From NCBI GenBank assembly GCA_902785925.1, contig CADAAI010000007.1, forward strand, positions 1 to 64,000: a DNA stretch of 64,000 nt. Direction: 5' to 3'. The position numbers and the translations under genes were made by a program. Position 1 is the first letter of the stretch, and each line of letters starts with the position of its first letter. The stretch comes from an uncultured Bacteroidales bacterium (GTDB taxonomy: Bacteria; Bacteroidota; Bacteroidia; Bacteroidales; Muribaculaceae). The notes below the pieces were generated by a model. That model was not told where the DNA came from, ran no database searches, and was given only the letters and a program-made list of their open reading frames with translations. This document shows positions 7,514 to 15,487 of the stretch, in pieces.

Positions 7514-8884
7514 ATGAAGAAATTTTTGTTTTTGTCGGCAATTGTTATTGCTGTGATTATGTCGGCTTGTAGCAATGAAGACTATAAGTCCTATGTGCCA
7601 GCCGATAGCAAGGTGGTGGCCAAACTTGACTTTAAGGAGTTTATCTCTCAAACTGGCATTGACCAAGAGAAGCTCTTTAAGGACATTGTGGAGCAGTATG
7701 GCGATGATGTCGCCGATTTCAAGAACTCAGGAATCGACCTCACATCACCCTTCTATGTTTTCATGAGAAATAGTGGTTCGGAGATGGTTATTGGTGTTGT
7801 TGCAAAAGTGGCCGACCGTGTTCAGGCCGAGAGTTTCTATGCCAAGAGTGCCAAAGAAGAACTTAAGAGGGGCGCCGATTATGATTACAACATTCAGCAA
7901 GAGGCTGCAGTTGCTATCAACGATGATGTGATGATGGTTGTGAGCAAGGACAAGAAGGATAAGGAGTCGATGGAGCGCACTCTCACTCGCTTGATGAGTA
8001 AAGACTTTGAGGGTAGCCTTGCCGATAACAAAATTTTTGCTCAGGCCGATGGTAGCACATCGTTTGCAAGCCTTTGCGCCGACATGTCGATAATTCCCGA
8101 CGAGGCACTTGAGGGTGCTGGCAGCATGGCAAGTATGAGCTCTAAAGACCTTGATGAGCTTCGCTCGGTAGTTATCAACCTTGAGGGCACTGCTACCGAT
8201 GGTGTGTGCGACTTCATTTGCTCGGCCAAGAGTGATAACAAGGAGATGCAGGAGCGCATCGAGAAGTCGCGCAAGGCATTCGGCAAGATTTCGGAGAAGG
8301 CATTCAGCTCGTTCTCTTCGGGCGATATGTTCGGTTTTGCCATGAATACCGATGGTGCACAACTCGCTGAACTTATTAAAGACGCCATCAATCGCAGCTC
8401 TAACGAGGACATGAAGAGGATGATGGGCCAAATGGTTGAGCAGGTTTCTGAGATCTTGAGCAAAATTAGGGGTAACGTTGTGGGCGTGATGAATAGTCCT
8501 CAAGACTTCATAATTAAAGCTGAAGGCAAGAACATCGCTAACGATATCGTTGACATGATTAACGAGAGCGGTGCTGGTGGCGCATTTGGATTGAAGAGCA
8601 CCAGCAATGGCTACTCGATTGGTAATATGGCATGGTTCGGCTATGAGAACGGCAACTTCTATATCACTGGCAACGAGAATACTGCAGCTCAGCCATCAAA
8701 GGTGATGGGTGGTCCTGCTCCCTCGCAGCTCACCAACTTGATGAAGGACCGCAAAGCAGTGATTTATGGTAACGTTTCAATGCTTAAAGACCTTGCTGCT
8801 CAAGCAGGAGGAAACTCTCGCGACCTCAAGGCATTTGATGCCGTCTACGACAAGGTTAAGTATATAACCCTAAGTTATAAATAA
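7514..8884 (+). CDS. DUF4836 family lipoprotein
   Basis: A 456-residue protein with a lipoprotein signal (MKKFLFLSAIVIAVIMSAC, Cys19), so probably anchored in the envelope. The body, starting YVPADSKVVAKLDFKEF and ending with KAVIYGNVSMLKDLA, matches the Bacteroidales DUF4836 family. Proteins of this kind have duplicated halves beginning with a pattern like 'vpadt..va.ldl'. Biochemical function is unknown. It has its own -7 box and ends at a strong terminator, so it is monocistronic. Confidence 0.8.
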   Translation: MKKFLFLSAIVIAVIMSACSNEDYKSYVPADSKVVAKLDFKEFISQTGIDQEKLFKDIVEQYGDDVADFKNSGIDLTSPFYVFMRNSGSEMVIGVVAKVADRVQAESFYAKSAKEELKRGADYDYNIQQEAAVAINDDVMMVVSKDKKDKESMERTLTRLMSKDFEGSLADNKIFAQADGSTSFASLCADMSIIPDEALEGAGSMASMSSKDLDELRSVVINLEGTATDGVCDFICSAKSDNKEMQERIEKSRKAFGKISEKAFSSFSSGDMFGFAMNTDGAQLAELIKDAINRSSNEDMKRMMGQMVEQVSEILSKIRGNVVGVMNSPQDFIIKAEGKNIANDIVDMINESGAGGAFGLKSTSNGYSIGNMAWFGYENGNFYITGNENTAAQPSKVMGGPAPSQLTNLMKDRKAVIYGNVSMLKDLAAQAGGNSRDLKAFDAVYDKVKYITLSYK

Positions 8885-8905
8885 TGCTTATCCAATGAAA
8901 AAATT

Positions 8906-8930
8906 AAGCGCCCGTTAGGGCGCTTTTTTT
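8906..8930 (+). terminator. Rho-independent terminator
   Basis: AAGCGCCC (8906-8913), loop GTTA, GGGCGCTT (8918-8925), then a run of T. It ends the DUF4836 gene and lies 29 nt before the stop of the convergent dus gene. Confidence 0.92.
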
Positions 8931-8958
8931 GTGTCATTACTGGTGATAAAATCCTCAT

Positions 8959-9906
8959 CTATTGTCCATCATTGTCTGATTCGTTATCGAGAGAGTAGAA
9001 CAATTCGTTCACGGCGATGTTGTATTTTGCCATCGATGAGGCTTTCTTAATGGCCTTCAGTGCCTTTCGAGGCGCGTTGGGTAGGAAGACTTCCCACAGT
9101 GACTTCATTTTCAGTAGAAGTTGGTGCTCGCCGCCATTGAGTTGTTCAGTGTAGGCGTCACGCAGGCGATTGTGAAGTTCGCAGTAGTTGTCGGCTGTAG
9201 CCTTCTCGGGACACAGCATAGCGGGATCTTCGATGAGGCCTCGGCCTATCATCAGACCAGCAACGTTAGGGAAAATCTGCTTGTAGCGATTTATGTCATC
9301 AAGAGTTTTGAGCTCGCCGTTGTACACGATGGGGTAGGGACATGACGCAAGTATTGCCTCAAACTCGTCGAGGTTCAGTACACCCTTATACTGCTGGCGG
9401 CCTGTGCGCGGATGCACCGCAACCTGTGTAGGTGCAATGATCTTGAACAAAGGAATGATGTCACGCCAATGGTATGGCTCGTCCCAACCCAGGCGCATCT
9501 TCACGCTATAGGTTACGTCTTCAACCTTGCTCAGGGCTGTAAAGAGTTTCTCTACTTCATCGGGATATTGAAGCAGTCCCGAGCCCTTATGGTGCAATGC
9601 TATTGGAGGGAAAGGGCAGCCAAGGTTTATGTCGATGGCGTGGTGCCCCATCTCTTTAAGTGCTTCGACCATGCGCAGTGCGTCTTTTGGCTGGCAAGCG
9701 AGAATCTGAGGCGTGAACACGGGCACAGTGTTGTTCTCAGGTGTGGCGTCGGCGAGGTCTCTTTTCCTTATCTCGCCATGTTCCACACGCATGAATGGCC
9801 CGTAATACCCATCAGGCCCACCAAATATCTCATGATGAGCATTACGCCAGTGACAATCAGTAAATCCTTGCACCGGCCCGCACAATATCTTCATTCCGTC
9901 AATCAT
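8959..9906 (-). CDS. dus: tRNA-dihydrouridine synthase
   Basis: An FMN-dependent enzyme that reduces uridine in tRNA D-loops. Family signatures are all present: INLGCPFP with the catalytic Cys, YSVKMRLGWDE, HPRTGRQQYKG, PIVYNGELKT and MIGRGLIEDP. The subclass (A, B or C) is not settled. The open frame reaches 9933, but that end overlaps the -7 box at 9923-9930, so the ATG at 9906 (MIDGMKILCGPVQG) or at 9894 (MKILCGPVQG) is the start. I give 9906. About 315 residues, a normal length. Confidence 0.92.
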   Translation of the reverse strand: MIDGMKILCGPVQGFTDCHWRNAHHEIFGGPDGYYGPFMRVEHGEIRKRDLADATPENNTVPVFTPQILACQPKDALRMVEALKEMGHHAIDINLGCPFPPIALHHKGSGLLQYPDEVEKLFTALSKVEDVTYSVKMRLGWDEPYHWRDIIPLFKIIAPTQVAVHPRTGRQQYKGVLNLDEFEAILASCPYPIVYNGELKTLDDINRYKQIFPNVAGLMIGRGLIEDPAMLCPEKATADNYCELHNRLRDAYTEQLNGGEHQLLLKMKSLWEVFLPNAPRKALKAIKKASSMAKYNIAVNELFYSLDNESDNDGQ

Positions 9907-9922
9907 AGTTGCTTGTTTTGTG

Positions 9923-9953
9923 CAAAAGTACAATAAAATTTCTCTAATTCAAA
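9923..9953 (-). promoter_or_regulatory. Promoter of dus
   Basis: The minus strand reads TTTG (9953-9950), 19 nt, TACTTTTG (9930-9923). This is one of the best matches in the window to the Bacteroidota promoter consensus. Confidence 0.75.
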
Positions 9954-9962
9954 TAATGTGTG

Positions 9963-9970
9963 TAATTTTG
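9963..9970 (+). promoter_or_regulatory. -7 box of the ABC-F gene
   Basis: TAATTTTG, 23 nt before the ATG at 9994, divergent from the dus promoter 10 nt away. No clear -33 element. Confidence 0.5.
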
Positions 9971-9993
9971 TGTCACTTTTTTAGAGACAGAGA

Positions 9994-11919
9994 ATGATAT
10001 CCATTCAGAATTTGAAGGTTGAGTTTAGTGCTCGGCCGCTTTTTGACAATATAAATTATGTAATCAACAAGAACGATCGAATTGCTCTTGTTGGCAAGAA
10101 TGGTGCAGGTAAGTCTACGATGCTCAAAATTATCGCTGGACTTCAGTCACCAACGGCTGGTACAGTCTCTAAACCCATTGATGTGACAATTGGTTATCTG
10201 CCTCAGCAGATGCGTCTTGTTGATGATTGCACTTTGCGCGAGGAGGCCGCTAAGGCATTCGACCACGTGAAGGAACTCGACCGTGAAATCGACGCCATCA
10301 ACGAGGAAATAGCTCGTCGAACCGACTACGATAGCGACGAATACCAGGCACTGCTCGAGCGGCTGTCGGTTAAAACCGACTTGCGCTCCATGATGCAGAG
10401 CGAGAACTATGAGGCCGAGCTTGAGAAGACCTTGCTGGGTCTTGGTTTTGAACGGAGTGACTTCTCGCGCCACACGAGCGAATTCAGTGGTGGTTGGCGC
10501 ATGCGTGTTGAGATTGCTAAACTCTTGCTCCAGCGCCCCGACGTGCTATTGCTCGACGAGCCTACCAACCACCTCGACATTGAGTCAATCCAGTGGCTTG
10601 AGGACTTCCTCAAGACGCGCCGTGGAGCCTTGTTGCTTGTGAGTCACGACCGTGCATTTATCGATAACGTGACGACTCGTACCATCGAGATTTCACTTGG
10701 TAAAATCTATGACTATCAAGTCAATTACTCGCACTTCGTGGAGCTTCGCAAGGAGAGACTAGAACAGCAGCGCCGTGCCTATGACAACCAGCAGAAGATG
10801 ATTCAGGACACCGAGGACTTTATCGAGAAGTTTCGCTACAAGGCAACCAAGGCAGTGCAGGTGCAGAGTCGCATCAAGCAGCTTGCCAAGGTGGAGCGCA
10901 TCGAGATTGACGAGGTCGACAACTCACGACTGCGTCTCAAGTTCCCACCAGCGCCTCGCTCGGGCGACTATCCAGTGATTGCCGAGGATGTGGCGAAGAA
11001 CTACGGTTCGCTCAACGTGTTCAGCGATGTTACTTTCACTATCAAGCGTGGCGAGAAGGTGGCGTTTGTTGGCAAGAATGGTGCTGGCAAGTCAACTCTC
11101 GTGAAGTGCATAATGAATGAGATACCTTACGATGGTACTCTTACGATTGGGCACAATGTGAAGGTCGGTTATTTTGCTCAAAATCAAGCACAACTACTAG
11201 ACCAGGAGATTACCGTCTTCGACACAATCGACTATGAGGCAGTGGGTGACATCCGCTCGCATATCAACGACCTGCTAGGCGCATTCATGTTTGGCGGCGA
11301 GGCGAGCGAGAAAAAGGTAAAAGTTCTCTCTGGTGGTGAGAAAGCGCGACTGGCAATGCTCAAACTCTTGTTGCAACCAGTGAATCTGCTTATCCTTGAC
11401 GAGCCAACAAACCATCTGGATATGCGCACCAAGGATATCCTCAAGAGTGCCCTTGCCGACTTCGATGGCACGGTGATTGTGGTATCGCACGACCGTGACT
11501 TTCTCGACGGATTGGTGAGTAAGGTGTATGAGTTTGGCAATCATCGCGTTCGTGAGCACCTGTGCGGCATCTACGAGTTCCTCGAGAAGAAAAAAATCCA
11601 GTCGCTTCAAGAGCTGGAGATAAAGGATAAAACCATTGCTCCACAGCAGGAAAAGGTTGTCACAGCTTCAAAACTCAGCTATCAGGAGCAAAAGGAGCAT
11701 GAGCGTGAGGTGCGACGTGCCGAGAAGCGCGTGAAAACCCTTGAGCAGCAGATTGCCGACACCGAGGCAGCCATCGCCGATATCGAGGCTCAACTAGCAC
11801 AAGGCAACGCCTCCGACCCCGAAATCTATACCAAGCATGCCACGCTCAACGCCCAACTTGAGGATATTATGGCTCAGTGGGAACAAGCCAGCGAGGATTT
11901 GGAAAACATCAAAAAATGA
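9994..11919 (+). CDS. ABC-F family ATPase (ribosome-associated)
   Basis: A soluble protein of 641 residues with two ABC ATPase domains and no membrane segment, the ABC-F layout. Domain 1 has VGKNGAGKST near residue 34, EFSGGWRMRVEIAKLL and LLLDEPTNHLD. Domain 2 has FVGKNGAGKST near 357, LSGGEKARLAML and LILDEPTNHLD. A linker of ~80 residues rich in Gln, Arg and Lys joins them (the P-site tRNA interaction motif region), and the C-terminus is a coiled coil (HEREVRRAEKRVKTLEQQI). ABC-F proteins bind the ribosomal E site. This could be a housekeeping member (Uup- or YdiF-like) or an antibiotic-protection factor, and the sequence does not decide. Confidence 0.92.
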   Translation: MISIQNLKVEFSARPLFDNINYVINKNDRIALVGKNGAGKSTMLKIIAGLQSPTAGTVSKPIDVTIGYLPQQMRLVDDCTLREEAAKAFDHVKELDREIDAINEEIARRTDYDSDEYQALLERLSVKTDLRSMMQSENYEAELEKTLLGLGFERSDFSRHTSEFSGGWRMRVEIAKLLLQRPDVLLLDEPTNHLDIESIQWLEDFLKTRRGALLLVSHDRAFIDNVTTRTIEISLGKIYDYQVNYSHFVELRKERLEQQRRAYDNQQKMIQDTEDFIEKFRYKATKAVQVQSRIKQLAKVERIEIDEVDNSRLRLKFPPAPRSGDYPVIAEDVAKNYGSLNVFSDVTFTIKRGEKVAFVGKNGAGKSTLVKCIMNEIPYDGTLTIGHNVKVGYFAQNQAQLLDQEITVFDTIDYEAVGDIRSHINDLLGAFMFGGEASEKKVKVLSGGEKARLAMLKLLLQPVNLLILDEPTNHLDMRTKDILKSALADFDGTVIVVSHDRDFLDGLVSKVYEFGNHRVREHLCGIYEFLEKKKIQSLQELEIKDKTIAPQQEKVVTASKLSYQEQKEHEREVRRAEKRVKTLEQQIADTEAAIADIEAQLAQGNASDPEIYTKHATLNAQLEDIMAQWEQASEDLENIKK

Positions 11920-11926
11920 ATAAGCG

Positions 11927-12337
11927 ATGACAAGGCAAGTGGAATTTTCGTTACAGGCACGTCCTCGGGGTTTTCACTTGATTACGAGTGAGATTGAGAG
12001 GAATGTTGGGCCTTTACCCGATGTTGGCTTGCTTAATCTTTTGATCAAGCACACAAGTTGCGGTTTGGCAATAAGCGAGAACTATGACCCCGATGTTCGT
12101 CACGACCTGGAGGTGATTATGAACGACATGGTTCCAGAGGACAACCCTCACTACCATCACACAATGGAGGGCAGCGACGACATGCCTAGCCATGCCAAGA
12201 GCATAATTAGCGGTGTGTCGCTAAACATTCCTATCACCGATGGTCGCCTGAATCTGGGTACATGGCAAGGTATCTATCTGTGTGAATATCGCAACCACGG
12301 TGGCCCACGAAAAATAGTGGCAACCATAATCGATTGA
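11927..12337 (+). CDS. yjbQ: YjbQ (UPF0047) family protein
   Basis: 136 residues matching the YjbQ family, annotated elsewhere as having weak thiamine-phosphate synthase side activity, with no agreed main role. Seen here: LLIKHTSCGLAISENYDP, DNPHYHHTMEGSDDMPSHAKS and LGTWQGIYLCEYRNHGGPRK, the conserved His-rich and substrate-pocket segments. It starts 7 nt after the ABC-F stop, so it is the second gene of a two-gene operon that ends at the palindrome at 12365-12388. Confidence 0.88.
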   Translation: MTRQVEFSLQARPRGFHLITSEIERNVGPLPDVGLLNLLIKHTSCGLAISENYDPDVRHDLEVIMNDMVPEDNPHYHHTMEGSDDMPSHAKSIISGVSLNIPITDGRLNLGTWQGIYLCEYRNHGGPRKIVATIID

Positions 12338-12363
12338 TAAACACAATAATCATTATTAAAAAA

Positions 12364-12389
12364 CAAAAGCGCTCCGCGGAGCGCTTTTG
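12364..12389. terminator. Bidirectional palindromic terminator
   Basis: AAAAGCGCTCCG (12365-12376) is followed directly by its complement CGGAGCGCTTTT (12377-12388). It sits between yjbQ (plus) and the convergent aminopeptidase (minus), and can work both ways. A second palindrome, TGCATAAT-GA-ATTATGCA, lies at 12399-12416. Confidence 0.85.
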
Positions 12390-12420
12390 TGTGCATTGTG
12401 CATAATGAATTATGCATTAA

Positions 12421-13620
12421 TTAGAGACCCATCTTCTTTGCAATCTTAGCAGGGATAGCATCTTTGTGAACAATGATATTCATTGTTTTAGCTTTGAAGA
12501 AAGCTTCGCTCACATAGAAGAAACCGTGGTAAAGTTGGTTGGTATCCCAGCTGTTCTGTACCTTGAAGTACTTGTTGCCTTCCTGGTCAACAGCAGTACC
12601 AACGATAACCATACCGTGGTCATCGGTGGTCTCCTTGTTATCAAACATCACTTGACGGCTCTCTTGAGTAACAGTTTGCTCATTACCTGGACCCTTGATC
12701 TCCCAACGTTGTGCGTCGCGGTCCTTGTCGCTAAGTTGATCCCAGCGAGCACGGTCGGTGCCATTGAGGTCTTCCTCAGTCTTCTCTTTAACAAGTACTG
12801 CATAACCCTTGCGCCACTGGAAGCCACGCTCGCTCACGTCGGCACCCCATGCGATTGAGTAACCCTTATCGATAGCATAGTTGGCAATCTCCCAAAGCTC
12901 ATCGAGGGGAACATTCTGTGACTGCTCCCAAGTCCAGTTATCGGCAACCTCAAGAACAAATGGTTTGTAGAATGGATGGTGAGTGAACGAAGTGATAGAG
13001 ATGTAATCATCCATGTTCAAAGGAAGTGAGGCAGCATAACTTTGAGGAGTGTAGGTCTTGCCTTCCCATGTGAAAGTCTCAGGGAGCTTGCCCATGTAAC
13101 CGTCAAGAACGCCCTTGAAACCATCAATCCACGCGGGAGTAAGTTTCTTGAGTTTTCTCTGGTTAACAACGTCAACCATGCCCTTGAGCATGCTAGTAAG
13201 CTCGGCGGTGTTGAATTTCTTGTCGCCGTAGGTCATACCAGTATAAACTTCATTGGGAACCATGCCATAGTTCTCCCAAACATAAGCCACATCAAGGCCA
13301 GCACCGCCTTCAGCAAAGTTGCTAGTGCCGTCCATGCGTATGTTCTTGATTGCTTTGTCAAGGTAGCAGTGGTAAACTACGAAGCCCTCGCTCAGGTGAA
13401 CTTCTTTGCCAGTCTTGCGCAGGATTTCGTTCTCAAAGAATGTGTTGCTTGAGTAGCACCAGCAAGTTCCTGACTTGTTCTGGTCTTTCACTGGGGTAGA
13501 TTTCACAACCTTAATGTCGGTGAACTTGAAACCAGTGCTGTCGGGGTTAACGACTTTGTCGTCGGCCATTGCGCCAAATACTAAACTGGCAGCAATGAGA
13601 GTAAGAAAAAGATGTTTCAT
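12421..13620 (-). CDS. Exported C1-family aminopeptidase (bleomycin hydrolase-like)
   Basis: A papain-fold cysteine peptidase of 399 residues. The signal peptide is MKHLFLTLIAASLVFGAMA. The active site is complete: Gln and Cys in KDQNKSGTCWCYSS (Cys near residue 53), His in TDDHGMVIVG (near 337) and Asn in KVQNSWD (near 357). Large insertions between Cys and His match the PepC/bleomycin hydrolase branch (MEROPS C1B), which trims N-terminal residues from peptides. A signal peptide is unusual compared with cytosolic PepC but occurs in Bacteroidales. Single gene, convergent with yjbQ. Confidence 0.9.
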   Translation of the reverse strand: MKHLFLTLIAASLVFGAMADDKVVNPDSTGFKFTDIKVVKSTPVKDQNKSGTCWCYSSNTFFENEILRKTGKEVHLSEGFVVYHCYLDKAIKNIRMDGTSNFAEGGAGLDVAYVWENYGMVPNEVYTGMTYGDKKFNTAELTSMLKGMVDVVNQRKLKKLTPAWIDGFKGVLDGYMGKLPETFTWEGKTYTPQSYAASLPLNMDDYISITSFTHHPFYKPFVLEVADNWTWEQSQNVPLDELWEIANYAIDKGYSIAWGADVSERGFQWRKGYAVLVKEKTEEDLNGTDRARWDQLSDKDRDAQRWEIKGPGNEQTVTQESRQVMFDNKETTDDHGMVIVGTAVDQEGNKYFKVQNSWDTNQLYHGFFYVSEAFFKAKTMNIIVHKDAIPAKIAKKMGL

Positions 13621-13667
13621 TGTGTATTAATTAAATGATAAAAAGAATTGTCATGTTAATGATTTTG

Positions 13668-13675
13668 CAAAAATA
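13668..13675 (-). promoter_or_regulatory. -7 box of the aminopeptidase gene
   Basis: The minus strand reads TATTTTTG, 47 nt upstream of the ATG at 13620. No -33 TTG at the expected distance. Confidence 0.45.
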
Positions 13676-13698
13676 GATAAAAAAACCGATTTTTATAT

Positions 13699-13706
13699 TA
13701 CTTTTG
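13699..13706 (+). promoter_or_regulatory. -7 box of the B3/B4-tsaC-thioredoxin run
   Basis: TACTTTTG, 20 nt upstream of the ATG at 13727. No -33 TTG at the expected distance. Confidence 0.55.
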
Positions 13707-13726
13707 CAAAAAAAATAATATTTAAG

Positions 13727-14398
13727 ATGATTAATGTTGTTGTCGACCCACGAATTTTGGCTGTGTGCCCAGACATCCAATTAGGTTTGTTAAGCGCTAA
13801 TGTGGTAAATGGCGACACTTGCGATGAACTATGGCAAGAGATTGAAGCCGAGGCAACTAAGGTAGCCCAAAAATATGAGTTGCTTGCGATTAACCAGCGA
13901 CCAGCCGTTGCTGCTACACGTCGCCTTTACAAAGCACTGGGCAAAGACCCAGGACGCTACCGTGTGGCGAGCGAGGCTCTGTGCCGACGCATCGTGCGAG
14001 GACTTGGTCTTTATCGACTTACTACGCTAATCGACGTGGTAAACCTTGTGTCAATCAAGAGCGGTTATCCCATTAGTGGTCTTGATGCAGACAAAATAGT
14101 AGGTGAAACTCTCACGATGGGTGTGGGCGAGAAAGACGAACTTTACTGTGGCATAGGCCGTGGTCAGCTAAATATCGAAGGCATGCCGGTATATCGCGAC
14201 GCAAAGGGTGGCATAGCCACTCCCACTAGTGACGAGGAGCGTACGAAGTTCACTCCTGAGACGACAAAGGTGCAAATTAACATTAACGCGTTTGGGCCAG
14301 AGATGCCTCTCGACGAAACTCTTTCATGGACCGCGACATTGCTCGAAAAATATGCTCAAGCAACCAATATTGAAACAACAATAAAAACCGTTTTTTAA
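13727..14398 (+). CDS. B3/B4 tRNA-binding domain protein
   Basis: A stand-alone relative of the B3/B4 domain of the phenylalanyl-tRNA synthetase beta chain, 223 residues. Evidence: the RPAVAATRRLYKALGKDPGR segment, TTLIDVVNLVSIKSGYPISG and the terminal ETLSWTATLLEKYA. The family is thought to act in tRNA quality control or editing, but its substrate is not established. Its stop codon is immediately followed by the tsaC ATG, so the genes are translationally adjacent, and both products touch tRNA biology. Confidence 0.82.
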   Translation: MINVVVDPRILAVCPDIQLGLLSANVVNGDTCDELWQEIEAEATKVAQKYELLAINQRPAVAATRRLYKALGKDPGRYRVASEALCRRIVRGLGLYRLTTLIDVVNLVSIKSGYPISGLDADKIVGETLTMGVGEKDELYCGIGRGQLNIEGMPVYRDAKGGIATPTSDEERTKFTPETTKVQININAFGPEMPLDETLSWTATLLEKYAQATNIETTIKTVF

Positions 14399-15001
14399 AT
14401 GAAGGTATTACAAATTATAGAAGACAACATCAACGTGCGTCACATCGAGGAAATAGCTAATGTACTGCGTGATGGCGGCATCATCGTCTATCCTACCGAC
14501 ACGGTTTATGCCATTGGCTGTGATGCTCTTAACAATCAGGCTATCGAGCGCATTTGCTCGCTTAAGTCTATGAAATCGGCAAAAACTAATCTCTCAATTA
14601 TTTGCAGCGACATAAGTGAGGTTGCACAGTACGCAAAGTTTGACAACACTCAGTTCCGACTCATGAAGAACAACTTGCCGGGCCCGTTCACATTCATATT
14701 CCAGGCTATGTCGAAGTTGCCAAAGGCGTTCAAAGGGCGCCGCACTGTTGGTATACGCATACCCGACAATAAAATCGCTACTGCCATCGAGCGTGAATTG
14801 GGGCATCCCATCCTTACAACTTCAGTGCCTGCTCGTGATGATGACTACCGTTGCGAACCTGAACTCATTGCCGAGGCATTGGGCAGTAGTGTAGACATAG
14901 TGGTCGATTCTGGTCGTGGAGGCCTTATTCCATCTACAGTGGTTGACTGCACAGGTAGTGAACCTGAGGTTACACGTCAAGGCAAAGGCGAATTACAATA
15001 G
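14399..15001 (+). CDS. L-threonylcarbamoyladenylate synthase (Sua5/YciO/YrdC family)
   Basis: Makes threonylcarbamoyl-AMP from threonine, bicarbonate and ATP for the t6A37 modification of tRNA. 200 residues with the family signatures GGIIVYPTDTVYAIGCDA, RICSLKSMKSAKTNLSI and LPGPFTFIF, plus the C-terminal DSGRGGLIPSTVVDCT. It could instead be a YciO-type paralogue without proven activity, since the branch cannot be separated by eye. Second gene of the B3/B4 run. Confidence 0.88.
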   Translation: MKVLQIIEDNINVRHIEEIANVLRDGGIIVYPTDTVYAIGCDALNNQAIERICSLKSMKSAKTNLSIICSDISEVAQYAKFDNTQFRLMKNNLPGPFTFIFQAMSKLPKAFKGRRTVGIRIPDNKIATAIERELGHPILTTSVPARDDDYRCEPELIAEALGSSVDIVVDSGRGGLIPSTVVDCTGSEPEVTRQGKGELQ

Positions 15002-15025
15002 TTCCGATTTTTATCATTGACAATT

Positions 15026-15487
15026 ATGAAAAATGCTTTTTTAGTTCTCTTCACAATGGCTGTGACAGTTGTTGTGATGGCCTGCTCGAGCACGAATAAA
15101 GAAACGTCAGGTGCGTCAGCGTTGTCAACGCTAGATGCACCCAGTATAGAACAGAGCGCAGAGGTTGATAGCGTTCAAGCCGATTCTGTGGCTATGCAAG
15201 AGATGAATGACAGTAAGGATAAAATCGTTGTACTTGATTTCTATGCTACTTGGTGCGGTCCTTGCAAGGCTATGGCTCCAACTATGGAGAAGATGGAGAA
15301 GAAATATGCTGGCAAGGTTGAGTTTCGCAAAGTTGATGTAGACCAGGAACCCGAACTTGCTGCCCAATATAATATTAGGGGAGTTCCTACTATTGTTGTG
15401 CTTTCGCCCGGTGGTGAGATTCTTGATTCGATGGTGGGAGCGCAGACCGAGGATGAACTCGACAAGATGTTTACCATGTTGCTGTAG
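15026..15487 (+). CDS. Thioredoxin-fold lipoprotein
   Basis: 153 residues starting at the ATG at 15026 rather than an upstream TTG at 15017. The lipoprotein signal MKNAFLVLFTMAVTVVVMAC puts lipidated Cys at 20. A linker of about 45 residues rich in Ser, Ala and Asp precedes the thioredoxin domain, which has the intact redox site WCGPC at 76-80 and the cis-proline loop GVPTIVV. Probably a periplasmic membrane-anchored disulfide reductase or oxidase. Its last 17 nt overlap the 3' end of the convergent helicase gene. Confidence 0.88.
   Translation: MKNAFLVLFTMAVTVVVMACSSTNKETSGASALSTLDAPSIEQSAEVDSVQADSVAMQEMNDSKDKIVVLDFYATWCGPCKAMAPTMEKMEKKYAGKVEFRKVDVDQEPELAAQYNIRGVPTIVVLSPGGEILDSMVGAQTEDELDKMFTMLL

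Noticed and set aside
7745..8503. 252-residue minus-strand frame inside the DUF4836 gene
   Set aside because: Shadow frame; the plus-strand protein has a signal peptide, promoter and terminator.
12399..12416. Palindrome TGCATAAT-GA-ATTATGCA as a protein site
   Set aside because: It lies between convergent genes beside a terminator, where an operator is unlikely; AT-rich palindromes are common here.
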